DNA of 64,000 nt, taken from NCBI GenBank assembly GCA_041752395.1, contig JBGSWN010000043.1, positions 11,824 to 75,823 of the forward strand, given 5' to 3'. How positions within the stretch are numbered: the first letter of the stretch is position 1; every line of letters begins with the position of its first letter. The notes under the pieces were generated by a model. That model was not told the DNA's origin, did no database searches, and was given only the letters and a program-made list of their open reading frames with translations. This DNA is from UBA6168 sp041752395 (GTDB lineage: Bacteria; Bacteroidota; Bacteroidia; Chitinophagales; Saprospiraceae). The position numbers and the translations under genes are program-made. Below are positions 9,439 to 19,800 of this stretch, piece by piece.

Positions 9439-10713
9439 TCAAATAAACTTCTTCAACTTGAAAGTGAATTTGAGCCGCTGCTTGCCCCGCTTTACTACTA
9501 ATTTTATTTTTTTACCCTCGTCTTTTCGGAAAATCTGATTGATTCTTTCGAGGCTGAGCATTCCAGCAAAGGAGAAGTTCAGCCTACGTATTTCATCGCC
9601 AGGCATTAGACCAGCCATGGAAGCTGGGGTGTTCGGCAGCACTGAATGAACGATGAACTTGTTCAATTGAAAATCAGCGGCAATTACGATTAAGCCACTT
9701 TTGTCAAATTTGAAGTCCTTTTTGTAGCTTTTATTGGGGAGAAGGTACATTTTTTGACCGGGATAATCCAGGATGACATCAAACCTGCTCAGTACCCCGT
9801 TCCCGATAATGCCGTTCCGCTCTTTCATCAATATTGTGTCCATTCCAACCGTCAAATCTTGAAAATTGGTGATGACCTCATTGCATTGTAGTTCGCCCAA
9901 GCTCAACTCGGAAACCCTGCCTACATGCCCTTTGAGAAAGCCGCCGAGACCAGTCCCAATATTTCCGCTGATTGCATTCTCTGGTGGTTTGAGGCCAGGG
10001 TGCGAATCTGTATTGAGCAGCAATGCCATCATGGCTCCAGTATCAATAAGCAGTTTGACATTTACGATTGTATCGTTGAGGGTACGGATGGAGGTATTGA
10101 GATAGGGTTTGTTCTTTTCGACAATTATCGGAAGGGCTTGGTAACTCGCATTTGACGTTTTCAGGGCACCAGCCTTTGCCAGCGTTATGACCCGTTTTTG
10201 ATAGTCAATCTTAACCATGAGCCCTCTGAAAATGTTGGCACCCAGAATGCCGTGGATTTGGGTGCCGAGCAGTTCCTCAAAATTGAAATAGTCTTCCTCC
10301 AGTACGAGCATCGTCTGGTTTGGAGAAACCATGTCCTCAATTTTGAGGTGAATACCTCGGATGAGGTAGGCGGTCAGCTCTGTTTGAAGGTCTGAACCCA
10401 AAACTTTGAATTTACGCTCGTAGGTCACTCCAAGAATATCCGTGATACTTCGTTTGGCAAGAATGGTGTTTTCGGCGCCAGTATCGAAAATGAATTTAAG
10501 CGGAAAGGTATGTTCAAACGCTACATTGACGATGATGAGGTTGTTCCTGAATTCAAACGGGATGTCAATCTTATTAACGTCCTTCAAAATTTCGTACCCA
10601 TCATTTGCAGCATTTTTTAGGGCACCTCCACTCAATAATTTTATTCCCGTCTGCGCATTACTTGACGATATGGCAAATGCGAATAGACCGAATACAAGGC
10701 AAGGGAGTTTCAT
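9439..10713 (-). CDS. Retropepsin-like aspartyl protease with C-terminal PDZ domain
   Basis: A 424-residue exported protein with a signal peptide ending near SSNAQ (residue 21). It has two retropepsin half-domains, each with an active-site triad: FDTGA at 76-80 and IDTGA at 223-227. They are followed by the Psi-loop motifs HGILGAN (154-160) and IIGNGVLSRFDVILDY. A single chain with two DTG motifs can form the active site without dimerising, as in pepsin. The last 85 residues form a PDZ-like domain (VIAADFQLNKFIVHSVLPNTPA, then GLMPGDEI), which usually binds peptide C-termini. The probable role is periplasmic or surface proteolysis; the substrate is unknown. It lies 29 bp downstream of the lacI-type gene on the same strand and may be co-transcribed with it. 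Confidence 0.85.
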   Translation of the reverse strand: MKLPCLVFGLFAFAISSSNAQTGIKLLSGGALKNAANDGYEILKDVNKIDIPFEFRNNLIIVNVAFEHTFPLKFIFDTGAENTILAKRSITDILGVTYERKFKVLGSDLQTELTAYLIRGIHLKIEDMVSPNQTMLVLEEDYFNFEELLGTQIHGILGANIFRGLMVKIDYQKRVITLAKAGALKTSNASYQALPIIVEKNKPYLNTSIRTLNDTIVNVKLLIDTGAMMALLLNTDSHPGLKPPENAISGNIGTGLGGFLKGHVGRVSELSLGELQCNEVITNFQDLTVGMDTILMKERNGIIGNGVLSRFDVILDYPGQKMYLLPNKSYKKDFKFDKSGLIVIAADFQLNKFIVHSVLPNTPASMAGLMPGDEIRRLNFSFAGMLSLERINQIFRKDEGKKIKLVVKRGKQRLKFTFKLKKFI

Positions 10714-10742
10714 ATTGCAAATTCAAAGCTTCGGAATGTGAG

Positions 10743-11741
10743 TCAAGCAGACCCCAGCTCAACCAAGCTGGTTTCTATTTGATGAAAACCATTCAGGTCC
10801 TGTTCACCAGACAACATTCTGAACAACAAGGTTGCAGCCGCAACACCGACTTCCGCACCAGAATGGCGGATGTGTGTAATACTTGGAAAAAGGTAGTAAG
10901 GCGCCTTCCCATCGCTGATTGAAATTAATGCAATGTCATCAGGTATCTTCAGCCCAAGGCGATTGATGGCACGATAGGCTTTCACCAGTATTTTGTCCGA
11001 CATTGTGAACACAGCTGTTACAGCCTCTAAGGATGCTAATCGTTTATATATTTGCTCCTCAATATTTTCCTCGTCGTTAATGTTCATCAGCAGTTCACTT
11101 TCAACACTCAGTTGGTTTTTCTCAAATGCCTCCAAGTAGCCTCTTGCCCTCAAACTAGTCATGGTCAATCTTTCATCATCGAAAATCCCAAGTATATTTT
11201 TGTGGCCTTTGCTAATGAGATGTTCTATTGCTTTTGAGGTAGCCTTGGCATCATCAATTGTCATGAACGGGATTTCGCTATTGTCCAAAATCCTATCAAT
11301 CAAAAGCACAGAAGCCCCCATTTGCTTGAGTTTGAGCAAGTGGTCAATGTTGTCAGTTTCGGCTGAAACGGAAATCAACACCCCTTCCACGAACATTTGG
11401 ATACAGTAGTCTATTAGGGCTTGTTCTTTCTTCAGCTTGTTGTCCGATTGGAGGAAAATCAAAAAATAGCCATGCTGCTCCACTACTTGGCTGATACCTT
11501 GCAGTAACTCAGGAAAAAAAAATGTGTTAACTTCAGGAAGGATTGCGGCAATTATTTTTGAATTTTTAGAGTGCAAGAATTGCGCACTGGGGTTGGGATG
11601 GTAATTGAGCGCCTTTGCGACTTCACCTACTTTTATTTTCGTTTCGGGTGCAATGTCGGGGTGATTTTTCAATGCCCTTGAAACCCCGGAAACGGATAGG
11701 CCAGTCAGTTTTGCAATGTCTTTGAGCGTAGAACGCTTCAT
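10743..11741 (-). CDS. LacI-family transcriptional regulator
   Basis: A 332-residue DNA-binding regulator. The start is put at MKRSTLKDIAKLTGLS (ATG at 11739-11741), which places the helix-turn-helix at the N-terminus; an upstream ATG at 11828 would add 29 residues not typical of the family. The recognition helix region reads LSVSGVSRALKNHPDI, followed by the hinge KALNYHPNPSAQFL. From about residue 60 there is a periplasmic-binding-protein-like sensor domain (IIAAILPEVNTFFFPELLQGI, LLIDRI, ISISDG). It is divergent from susC across a 403-bp region with two palindromes, so it probably controls the SusCD locus in response to a sugar or derivative. The effector is unknown. Confidence 0.88.
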   Translation of the reverse strand: MKRSTLKDIAKLTGLSVSGVSRALKNHPDIAPETKIKVGEVAKALNYHPNPSAQFLHSKNSKIIAAILPEVNTFFFPELLQGISQVVEQHGYFLIFLQSDNKLKKEQALIDYCIQMFVEGVLISVSAETDNIDHLLKLKQMGASVLLIDRILDNSEIPFMTIDDAKATSKAIEHLISKGHKNILGIFDDERLTMTSLRARGYLEAFEKNQLSVESELLMNINDEENIEEQIYKRLASLEAVTAVFTMSDKILVKAYRAINRLGLKIPDDIALISISDGKAPYYLFPSITHIRHSGAEVGVAAATLLFRMLSGEQDLNGFHQIETSLVELGSA

Positions 11742-11860
11742 TTTTTTATTGAGGATGCTTAACAACGCTGATTTTGAAAATCTTGAGTTGCCAATTTTTT
11801 GTTGGTAAATATAGCTTAAAGCTAGCACACTTTCACGATGTGCCTAAAAACTTTTCCACA

Positions 11861-11872
11861 TCAAACGTTTGA
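11861..11872. promoter_or_regulatory. Candidate LacI-type operator, TCAAACGTTTGA
   Basis: A perfect 12-bp palindrome with a central CG dinucleotide, the usual geometry of LacI/GalR-family operators. It is 120 bp upstream of the regulator's start and about 270 bp upstream of susC. An overlapping half-site pair GTTTG-AG-CAAAC follows at 11868-11879. Confidence 0.5.
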
Positions 11873-11916
11873 GCAAACGATGGAGTCAGCTAAGTGGTGA
11901 GCCAAATAAAATTTCA

Positions 11917-11939
11917 AATGCAAGGCAATGCCTTGCATT
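11917..11939. promoter_or_regulatory. 23-bp perfect palindrome upstream of susC
   Basis: Arms AATGCAAGGCA and TGCCTTGCATT (11 bp each) around a single A, followed by CCTTTTATTTTTAG. The one-base centre makes a protein-binding site more likely than a terminator hairpin, and no gene reading rightward lies upstream. It could be an operator for the adjacent LacI protein or for a second regulator. Confidence 0.5.
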
Positions 11940-11998
11940 CCTTTTATTTTTAGACATTTATTCAGTTTTTAAGCAAAACCTGATCACAAAATAGCAAG

Positions 11999-12030
11999 TT
12001 TGGTCGTTTAGAAGTTATTTCGCAGCTTTG
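11999..12030 (+). promoter_or_regulatory. Candidate Bacteroidota promoter for susC
   Basis: TTTG at 11999-12002 and CAGCTTTG at 12023-12030 are separated by 20 bp. This matches the -33/-7 arrangement of Bacteroidota sigma-A promoters (TTTG, then TAnnTTTG) with one mismatch (C for the first T). It lies about 115 bp before the susC start codon. Confidence 0.4.
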
Positions 12031-12144
12031 TCCCGTTAGCGTCTATTTCACACAATTCACCAAAAAATGCCTTTCGAGATTTTCCCGTTCGCATCCTCAC
12101 TAAAAGCTTTAAAATAATTTTTGTCTAACTAAACCTAATAATGT

Positions 12145-15144
12145 ATGAAACTTAAGTTTGACTATCTCACGAAATGTCTGCTGCTGCTGTTAATGGCAAT
12201 GGGCATGAGCAGTCTGGTCATTGCGCAGCGTACCATCAAAGGTACGGTGACGGATGCCCAGTCTGGCGAATCGCTCATTGGAGCCAACGTGTTGGTGATA
12301 GGTACCAGTGCTGGTACAATTACTGACATAGATGGAACCTATGAGCTACGGGTACCTGAAGGGGCTACCCAGATTGAATTCACTTACACTGGCTATTCAG
12401 CCAAGCGGGTGCCACTCACTGCTTCCAATGTTTACGATGTATCAATGGACGCAGGTACAGTTCTTGACGAAGTAGTGGTCATTGGCTACGGCTCCGTGAA
12501 GAAATCAGATGCGACAGGCGCAATGACATCCGTCACTGAAAAGAACTTCAACAAAGGTGCGGTTGTAAACCCTGAACAATTGATTCAAGGCCGTGCAGCA
12601 GGTGTTCAGATTACCCAAGCGAGCGGTGAGCCTGGAAGTGGGGTCAATATTCGCATCCGGGGTACGTCTTCTGCTCGAAATGGCAATGGACCTCTGTTCG
12701 TTGTTGATGGTGTGCCACTTAGTGGCGATGAAACCACTGGTGGTGCAGGAGATGGAGGACTTGGTCGTTCAGGGTCAAGAAACCCCCTAAACTTCCTCAA
12801 CCCCAGCGATATCGCAAGTATTGACATCTTAAAGGATGCTTCTGCGACTGCAATTTACGGTTCACGGGGAGCAAACGGTGTGGTGCTTATCACCACAAAA
12901 TCTGGTGCATCGAACAGCGGGGGGTTGAATTATGGATACTCAATTGGTTTCAGCAATATCACAAAAAAACTTGATGTACTTAGTGCTGATGAATTTTTGA
13001 GTGAATATGAAAAGCTAAATGGTGCAGATGCTGCCAAATTGATTGATGGCGGAGGAGACACTGATTGGCAAGATGAAATACTCCAAACAGGCATTACGCA
13101 TAACCACAATGTTTCATTTGGAAGTTCCAGCAAAGACGGAGATTTCAGGTTCTCGATGGGGTATCTGGACCAAGAAGGTATCGTCAAGGAATCAGGCTTC
13201 AACCGTTTGACAGGCCGTTTTAACGGCTCAAAAAAGTTCATTGATGACAGATTGAAAATTGGGACGCAGTTTACGATATCTAACAGTCGTGACCAAGCTG
13301 CGCCCATTACAGAAAACTCAGGCTTCGTAGGTGATCTTTGGTCAAATGCGTTGAAGGGGAATCCTACTGCGGTGGTTGACTCTGCCGGGGTATTGCAGCA
13401 AGACAACAGAAATGAGCCAAACCCGGTAGCAATGATAGAATACACCAAGGATTTCACGAACACGCTGAGAACCTTGGGCAATATCAATGCAGAATTAAAG
13501 ATTGTTGAGCATCTCAGCTTCAAGACAGTTGCTGGTTTTGACCGGTCATTTTCATCCAGAAAGTCTGCTTGGTCTAGTGACCTTAACGTTGGTGGGATTG
13601 GTGACAGGGGCGGTCGCCTGTTCTTGAACGACATAGAAACTAATGACAATCTTTGGGAAAACTACTTTACTTATGACAATGATTTTGGTAATGTAAGTTT
13701 TACCGGATTACTTGGCTATTCTTACCAAAGCTTCGAATTTGCATCCAAGCGTGCAGAATTCTCCAATTTCAGAACAGCTGACTTAGATGTGATGATCAAC
13801 AACTACGCTTCTGCAAACCAAGGTGCTAAAGGCGTAGTAGGCTCAAACTCTTCAAGAACCAAAGATGAGCTTCAATCTTACTTTGGACGTGTAAATTTTG
13901 GTATCAGTCAGAAGTATTTGTTCACAGCAACCCTACGTGCAGACGGTTCTACCAGATTTGGTTCTGGAAACCAGTATGGTTACTTTCCCTCAGCTGCATT
14001 TAAATGGAGGTTGATTTCGGAAGAATTTGTTCCTGACTTTTTTGATGACCTTGGTTTGCGTTTGGGTTATGGTGTTACAGGTAACCAATCTATTCCACAT
14101 AATGTGTATCAACCACGTGAGCGTTTCAATGATTGGGACATTAACAATGATGGTAATATCGAAGGTGGTGGGTTCTCCTTTGTTTCTTCTGCTAACCCAG
14201 ATCTGAAATGGGAAACTACCAAACAGACCAATATTGGACTTGACTTTGGATTCATGAACAATAGGATTTCAGGTTCGATTGATTTTTACAAGAAAAATAC
14301 AGCTGATTTGTTGTTTCTTGTACGAGCTGCACAACCTTCAGACCAGCCTTTTGAGTGGAGGAACTTGGATACAGACGTTGAAAACAAAGGTGTTGAATTG
14401 GCTTTGAACATTGTTGCGGTTGATAATTCCAAATTTGGCTGGAACATTTCCACAAACGTTTCCTACAACAAAAATGAGGTAAAGAACTACAACAGTTTCA
14501 TCAATACCGGTGAAATCAATGGTCAAGGTTTGAGTGGTGCCTTCGCACAACGAATTGCTGAAGGCCAGCCATTGTTTGCTTTCTTCTTGAGGGATTTTGT
14601 AGGTTTCAGTCCTGATGGCGCCCAACAGCTTTATAAAGATGGTCTTGATAAGCAAGTGTTTGTTGGCAAAAGCCCGCTACCTAAATACAACCTTGGCATT
14701 ACCAACTCATTTAATTTTGGAGACCTTGACTTCAGCTTCTTCTTTACAGGTCAATTCGGCCACTATATTTACAACAATACTGCCAATGCCTTGTTTACAG
14801 CTGGTGCTTTGGCGAGCGGACGTAATGTTACCAAAGATGTTATTGGTAATGGAGAAAGTAGGCTGAACTCCCCTGATGTATCTACAAGGTTTCTTGAAAA
14901 AGGAGATTTCTTGAGACTTCAAGATTTGACATTAGGCTACAATGTTCAGACTGGCAATAAAACAATTAAAGGCCTTCGCTTCTATGTGAATGCCCAGAAC
15001 TTGTTGACATTCACGAATTACAGTGGTCAAGACCCTGAGGTCAACACCAACAAAGCATTAGATGGTGTCCCTTCGGCTGGTATTGACTATACCGCGTACC
15101 CAAGGGCTCGGACAGTTACTTTGGGTGCAAATATTTCTTTTTAA
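12145..15144 (+). CDS. SusC/RagA-family TonB-linked outer-membrane transporter
   Basis: A 999-residue outer-membrane receptor. The signal peptide ends at VIAQ (about residue 28). It is followed by a carboxypeptidase-regulatory-like domain (IKGTVTDAQSGESLIGANV, VEFTYTGY-type strand) at 30-110, then the SusC-specific linker with a TonB-box-like LDEVVVIGYGSVKKSD. The plug domain shows GRAAGVQI, IRIRGTSS, PLFVVDG and the ILKDASATAIYGSRGANGVVLITTK signature. The rest is a 22-strand-type barrel ending in VTLGANISF. SusC proteins import oligomers captured by the partner SusD lipoprotein, powered by TonB. susD starts 18 bp downstream, so the two form an operon. The substrate cannot be told from sequence; no glycoside hydrolase lies nearby. 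Confidence 0.95.
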   Translation: MKLKFDYLTKCLLLLLMAMGMSSLVIAQRTIKGTVTDAQSGESLIGANVLVIGTSAGTITDIDGTYELRVPEGATQIEFTYTGYSAKRVPLTASNVYDVSMDAGTVLDEVVVIGYGSVKKSDATGAMTSVTEKNFNKGAVVNPEQLIQGRAAGVQITQASGEPGSGVNIRIRGTSSARNGNGPLFVVDGVPLSGDETTGGAGDGGLGRSGSRNPLNFLNPSDIASIDILKDASATAIYGSRGANGVVLITTKSGASNSGGLNYGYSIGFSNITKKLDVLSADEFLSEYEKLNGADAAKLIDGGGDTDWQDEILQTGITHNHNVSFGSSSKDGDFRFSMGYLDQEGIVKESGFNRLTGRFNGSKKFIDDRLKIGTQFTISNSRDQAAPITENSGFVGDLWSNALKGNPTAVVDSAGVLQQDNRNEPNPVAMIEYTKDFTNTLRTLGNINAELKIVEHLSFKTVAGFDRSFSSRKSAWSSDLNVGGIGDRGGRLFLNDIETNDNLWENYFTYDNDFGNVSFTGLLGYSYQSFEFASKRAEFSNFRTADLDVMINNYASANQGAKGVVGSNSSRTKDELQSYFGRVNFGISQKYLFTATLRADGSTRFGSGNQYGYFPSAAFKWRLISEEFVPDFFDDLGLRLGYGVTGNQSIPHNVYQPRERFNDWDINNDGNIEGGGFSFVSSANPDLKWETTKQTNIGLDFGFMNNRISGSIDFYKKNTADLLFLVRAAQPSDQPFEWRNLDTDVENKGVELALNIVAVDNSKFGWNISTNVSYNKNEVKNYNSFINTGEINGQGLSGAFAQRIAEGQPLFAFFLRDFVGFSPDGAQQLYKDGLDKQVFVGKSPLPKYNLGITNSFNFGDLDFSFFFTGQFGHYIYNNTANALFTAGALASGRNVTKDVIGNGESRLNSPDVSTRFLEKGDFLRLQDLTLGYNVQTGNKTIKGLRFYVNAQNLLTFTNYSGQDPEVNTNKALDGVPSAGIDYTAYPRARTVTLGANISF

Positions 15145-15162
15145 CCAAAAATTTTAGAAAAA

Positions 15163-16647
15163 ATGAAAAATAAATTAATTCTTTTCCTATTGTTAAGCTT
15201 AGGAATGTTTGCTATTCCGGCTTGTACAGATTTGGAGGTCAATGAATTAGATTCGGTACCTTCAACCAGTGAAACAGGAGGATCTTCCGACCCTACCGCA
15301 CTATTGGCTTCCTCTTACGAAGACCTTGGTGCGTTCAACGACCAAGCCAATATCTACTCTTTGACAGAGCATGTTTCCGATGAAATGATTCCTCCAACAA
15401 GAGGCGTTGACTGGGGAGATAATGGAGTTTGGAGGACGCTACATGCACATACATGGGATGCCTCTCACGCTTATGTATTGAACTCATGGAATCAGCTCAA
15501 TGAAAGAGCGTTTAAATGCACAAGGATTCTTGCTTCAAATCCAACTGCCGAACAAGCTGCTGAAGCTAAGTTTCTCAGGGCTTTTTATATGTATCACGTG
15601 ATGGATCTTTGGGGACAAGTTCCATTTAAAGAAGCAAATCAAGTTGGCGTAATACCGGAAGTTAAATCACGTATGGTAGCTTTCGATTTTATCGTAAAAG
15701 ATTTGAATGAAGCACTGCCTTTACTCCCAGATTTAGGTCCCGTAGTTGAAGGAAATGGAAAAGCATCCAAATCTGCGGCCAATGCCCTGTTGGCAAGAAT
15801 GTACCTTAACAAGGCAGTCTATTCTACAGCCTCAGGTGAAGGTCCATATACTTTTGATGGTGCAGATATGGATAAAGTAATAGCAGCCGCTGATGCTATT
15901 GCTGCTGCAGGCTATGACTTGGATGACAACTACTTCAATAACTTCTCCTCACAGGCCACCAATGAACTGATTTTTAGAAGTACAACCGGGTCCTCACAGA
16001 ATAGGACGAGAATGACGCTTCACTACGACCACAACCCAGATGGGTGGAATGGTTTTGCAACACTGGCAGATTTTTACAATAAATTTGAAGCAAATGACAC
16101 ACGGATTGGAAACTATCCCACACCAGATGGGACAGAATTTTCAGGTATCGCAAGGGGATTTCTAGTTGGTCAGCAACTTAAGGATGACGGTACACCAGTT
16201 ATCGAAAAACGGTCTGGAACGCCATTGATTTTCAAACCAGAATGCCCGCTTTCAGGTGCAACTACTCAGCAAGGAATCCGTGTAGTAAAATACCACCCTT
16301 CCGACCAGGCAAAACTTATTTTCTTCCGTTATGCAGATGTTTTACTGATGAAAGCAGAAGCGTTGATGCGTAAAAACGATGATGCTGCTGCCCTTGCTTT
16401 GGTAAATACACTAAGGGCGAAACGTGGCGCTTCTACTTTGACTAGCTTGGATGCAACTAAAATGCTCGACGAGCGTGGTTTTGAACTTTACTGGGAGGGT
16501 ATTCGCAGGATAGACCAAATTCGTTTTGAGACATTCAACAAACCTTGGTCTGAAAAAATTGTCACCGAATCATTCCGTGTGCTATTCCCAATTCCGCAAC
16601 AAGCATTGGACTCCAATCCGAACTTGCAGCAGAACAAAGGGTATTAA
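15163..16647 (+). CDS. SusD/RagB-family nutrient-binding outer-membrane lipoprotein
   Basis: A 494-residue lipoprotein. The lipobox IPAC puts the lipidated cysteine at residue 21. SusD-like motifs follow: the helical TPR-type region with AEAKFLRAFYMYHVMDLWG (near 145-165), SAANALLARMYLNKAVY, and the C-terminal RagB domain with FFRYADVLLMKAEALMR and LDERGFELYWEGIRRIDQIRF. SusD caps the SusC barrel on the outside and binds the nutrient. It directly follows susC and is followed by a strong hairpin terminator. Length is normal for the family. Confidence 0.95.
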   Translation: MKNKLILFLLLSLGMFAIPACTDLEVNELDSVPSTSETGGSSDPTALLASSYEDLGAFNDQANIYSLTEHVSDEMIPPTRGVDWGDNGVWRTLHAHTWDASHAYVLNSWNQLNERAFKCTRILASNPTAEQAAEAKFLRAFYMYHVMDLWGQVPFKEANQVGVIPEVKSRMVAFDFIVKDLNEALPLLPDLGPVVEGNGKASKSAANALLARMYLNKAVYSTASGEGPYTFDGADMDKVIAAADAIAAAGYDLDDNYFNNFSSQATNELIFRSTTGSSQNRTRMTLHYDHNPDGWNGFATLADFYNKFEANDTRIGNYPTPDGTEFSGIARGFLVGQQLKDDGTPVIEKRSGTPLIFKPECPLSGATTQQGIRVVKYHPSDQAKLIFFRYADVLLMKAEALMRKNDDAAALALVNTLRAKRGASTLTSLDATKMLDERGFELYWEGIRRIDQIRFETFNKPWSEKIVTESFRVLFPIPQQALDSNPNLQQNKGY

Positions 16648-16671
16648 TGACCTTACTTTTTATTTAGACTT

Positions 16672-16703
16672 GCGAAAGGCCACCAGTAATGGTGGCCTTT
16701 CGC
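16672..16703 (+). terminator. Hairpin terminator after susCD
   Basis: A perfect 14-bp stem GCGAAAGGCCACCA / TGGTGGCCTTTCGC closes a 4-base loop GTAA and begins 24 bp past the susD stop. The T-tract after it is weak (ATTTCT), so it may be only partly effective and let some transcripts reach the downstream FG-GAP gene. Confidence 0.65.
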
Positions 16704-16805
16704 ATTTCTGCCAACCAACTAAATTTAGCCTAGTTGATGAATGGTACTGCGTAGATATTGCCGTACCTTTATCCAAAACATTCCCAATACATGAGGCGAA
16801 CTTCT

Positions 16806-19800
16806 ATGAGATTTAGTAAAATTTTGACCTTACTTTCCCTAGCATTTATGGGTTGCAATGCTGGCAAGGACAGCAATACACTATTTGAAAAAATCTCCTC
16901 TAAACACTCCGGTATCACCTTCGTCAACAAGGTGGAAAATACGGAACGTATGAATATCTTCAGCTACCGCAATTTTTACAACGGCGGTGGCGTCGCACTC
17001 GGCGATATCAACAACGATGGCCTTACTGATGCATTCCTTACCGCCAACATGGGCGACAACAAGCTCTACCTCAACAAAGGCAATATGCAGTTCGAGGATA
17101 TCACGGAAAAGGCCGGAATAAAAGGGACAAAATCCTGGAGCACAGGTATCGTCATGGTGGACTTGAATGCGGATGGGTGGCTCGACATATACGTTTGCAA
17201 TGCGGGTTATTTCGAAGGTGACGACCAAGCAAATGAGCTTTTCATCAATAACAAGGATTTGACCTTTTCCGAGAAAGCTGCCGACTACAACCTCAATGAA
17301 AAAGGCTATACCACCCATGCCGCCTTTTTCGACTACGACCTTGACGGCGACTTGGATTGCTATTTGCTGAACAATAGTTTCATGCCGGTCAACACGCTGA
17401 ATTTCAGCAATAACCGAGAACTGTATGCCAAAGATTGGCCAGTTGCGGAATTCCTCAAAGGTGGTGGGGATAAACTGCTGAGAAATGATGGTGGCAAATT
17501 TCAAGATGTAAGCAAAGAATCCGGCATTTTCGGCTCCCTAATCGGATTTGGCCTTGGCGTTACAGTCGGGGACGTGAACGGGGACAGATGGCCAGACCTT
17601 TATGTCTCTAACGATTTTTATGAAAGGGACTACCTCTATATCAACCAGAAAGACGGCACATTCAAGGAGGAAATCGAAAACTGGATGGAGCACCTCAGCC
17701 TCGCCTCCATGGGAGCCGATATGGCCGACATCAACAATGATGGTTATCCTGAAATCTTTACAACGGAAATGCTCCCCGGTGATGAGACCCGACTGAAAAA
17801 ACTCATCCTTTTTGAAAACTACAACCTTTATGAGCTCAAACAAGAAAGGGGTTTTTACCATCAATACATGCAGAATTGCCTGCAACTCAATAACGCAAAT
17901 CCCCCAACAGCAGGTTCAGAAGGAGGTGCATTCAGCGAGATAGCCAATTTTTCAGGAGTTGCTGCCACAGATTGGAGTTGGGGGGCGCTTATGTTCGATA
18001 TGGACAACGATGGGTATAGGGACATTTATGTCTGTAATGGTATTTACCAAGATGTGATTGACCAAGACTTTATGGATTTTTTTGCCAACGACGTTATGCA
18101 GAAAATGGCCCTCACGGGCAAAAAAGAAGAGATTGGCAAAGTCACTGAAAAAATGCCTTCCGTGCCCATTCCCAATAAAACTTTTCGCAATCGGGGTGAC
18201 CTTACTTTTGAAGATGTTGGCGAGAAATGGGGATTGGGCATCCCTTCATTTTCTAATGGTGCGGCCTACGCCGACCTAGACAACGACGGAGACCTTGACA
18301 TCGTGGTAAACAATGTCAATCAAGAAGCGCTTGTTTATCGAAACAACACAGAGAAGACGTCCAAAAACCACTACCTCACTGTCAACCTAAAAGGCAAAGG
18401 GCAAAATACCTTTGCCGTTGGAGCGATGGTGAACTTGCACCGGGGAAAAGAGCAACTTAATTTTCAATTGGTTCCAAGCCGAGGCTTTCAGTCATCGGTG
18501 GATTATAAAATGGTATTTGGTCTTGGAAAATCCCCATTGATGGATTCACTGGTGGTGATTTGGCCAGATATGACCAAATCCGTGCTGGTCAACCCGACTG
18601 CTGATACTGCTTTGACGCTCGATTGGGAAAGTGCAAATGAAAAAGTGGCAGGCAACCTCTACGATTTCCAATCAGGTGGTGGTAAGTTTTTAGAAGCAGT
18701 AAGCAGCACTTTTGCAAAGCATGAAGAAGACAAATACATAGATTTTTACAACGAAGGCTTGAGTTTCAGAATGCTTTCAAGGGAAGGCCCGAAAGCAGCA
18801 ACCGCAGACGTGAACGGCGATGGCCTTGAGGATATTTTTATCGGCGGGGCAAAAGGGCAGCCTGGGCAGTTGTACCTCCAAAACACAGCCGGGGATTTTA
18901 TTCAAAATGAACGGAAAGTATTTGAGCAGGATTCCTCTTATGAAGATACTGCTGCTACCTTTTTTGATGCCGATGGTGACGGCGACCAAGACCTCTTTGT
19001 CGGTAGTGGCGGTAATGAGCTGCCACCCAACCATCGTTTTTTGGCCGATAGGCTCTATTTCAATGATAGCAAAGGTCATTTTACCCGAAACAACAGCGCC
19101 TTGTCTCCAAATGGGATGAACACCGCGGTAGCCGTTCCTTTGGATTTTGATGGTGATGGTGACCTTGACCTTTTCGTTGGCAGTCGCAGCGTATCGGGCA
19201 TATACGGTACACCGCCACGACATTATTTGTATGAAAACAATGGGAAGGGCGAGTTCAAGGATGTCGTGAAAACCGTTTGCCCTGACCTGTTGCGCCTTGG
19301 AATGGTCACGGATGCCACCTTGGCTAACCTCAAAGGCGATGCAGCTCCAGAGTTAATCATAGTTGGAGAATGGCGAAACCCCATGATTTTTGAGGTAAAG
19401 AAAGGCTTGCATCTGCACAAAAGTAACCTTACCAGTTATTCGGGCTGGTGGTACGCCGTTAAATCCGCTGACCTTGATGGAGACGGAGACCAAGACCTGG
19501 TGCTAGGCAACCGTGGCGAGAACTTTTATTTCACAGCATCCAAGGACTTGCCCTCCAAGCTCTGGGTTGGTGACTTTGATTCAAATGGAATGCTGGAAAA
19601 AATAATGACCCGTAGTATCGGTGGCAAAGACATGCCTATCCCGATGAAAAAGGAATTAACCACGCAGCTCCCCGGCCTCAAAAAAGAAAACATGAAACAT
19701 TCAGAATATGCCAAGAAATCCATTCAAGAGATAATTCCCGAAGCTGCACTTAAAAAGGCAGCCGTCATGGAGGCCAACTACTTTCAGTCGGTTGTAGCGA

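Larger units (their letters stand above)
11742..12144. promoter_or_regulatory. Divergent control region between the lacI-type gene and susC
   Basis: This 403-bp gap serves both a minus-strand regulator and the plus-strand SusCD genes. It contains a 12-bp perfect palindrome with central CG (11861-11872), a 23-bp palindrome (11917-11939) and a Bacteroidota-type promoter candidate (11999-12030). No gene is supported here. Confidence 0.6.

Noticed and set aside
11917..11939. Intrinsic terminator
   Set aside because: A one-base loop is sterically poor for a hairpin and no gene reads into it from the left; an operator is more likely.
12930..13649. A 239-codon minus-strand frame opposite susC
   Set aside because: Shadow of susC; serine- and proline-rich, no signal or motif.
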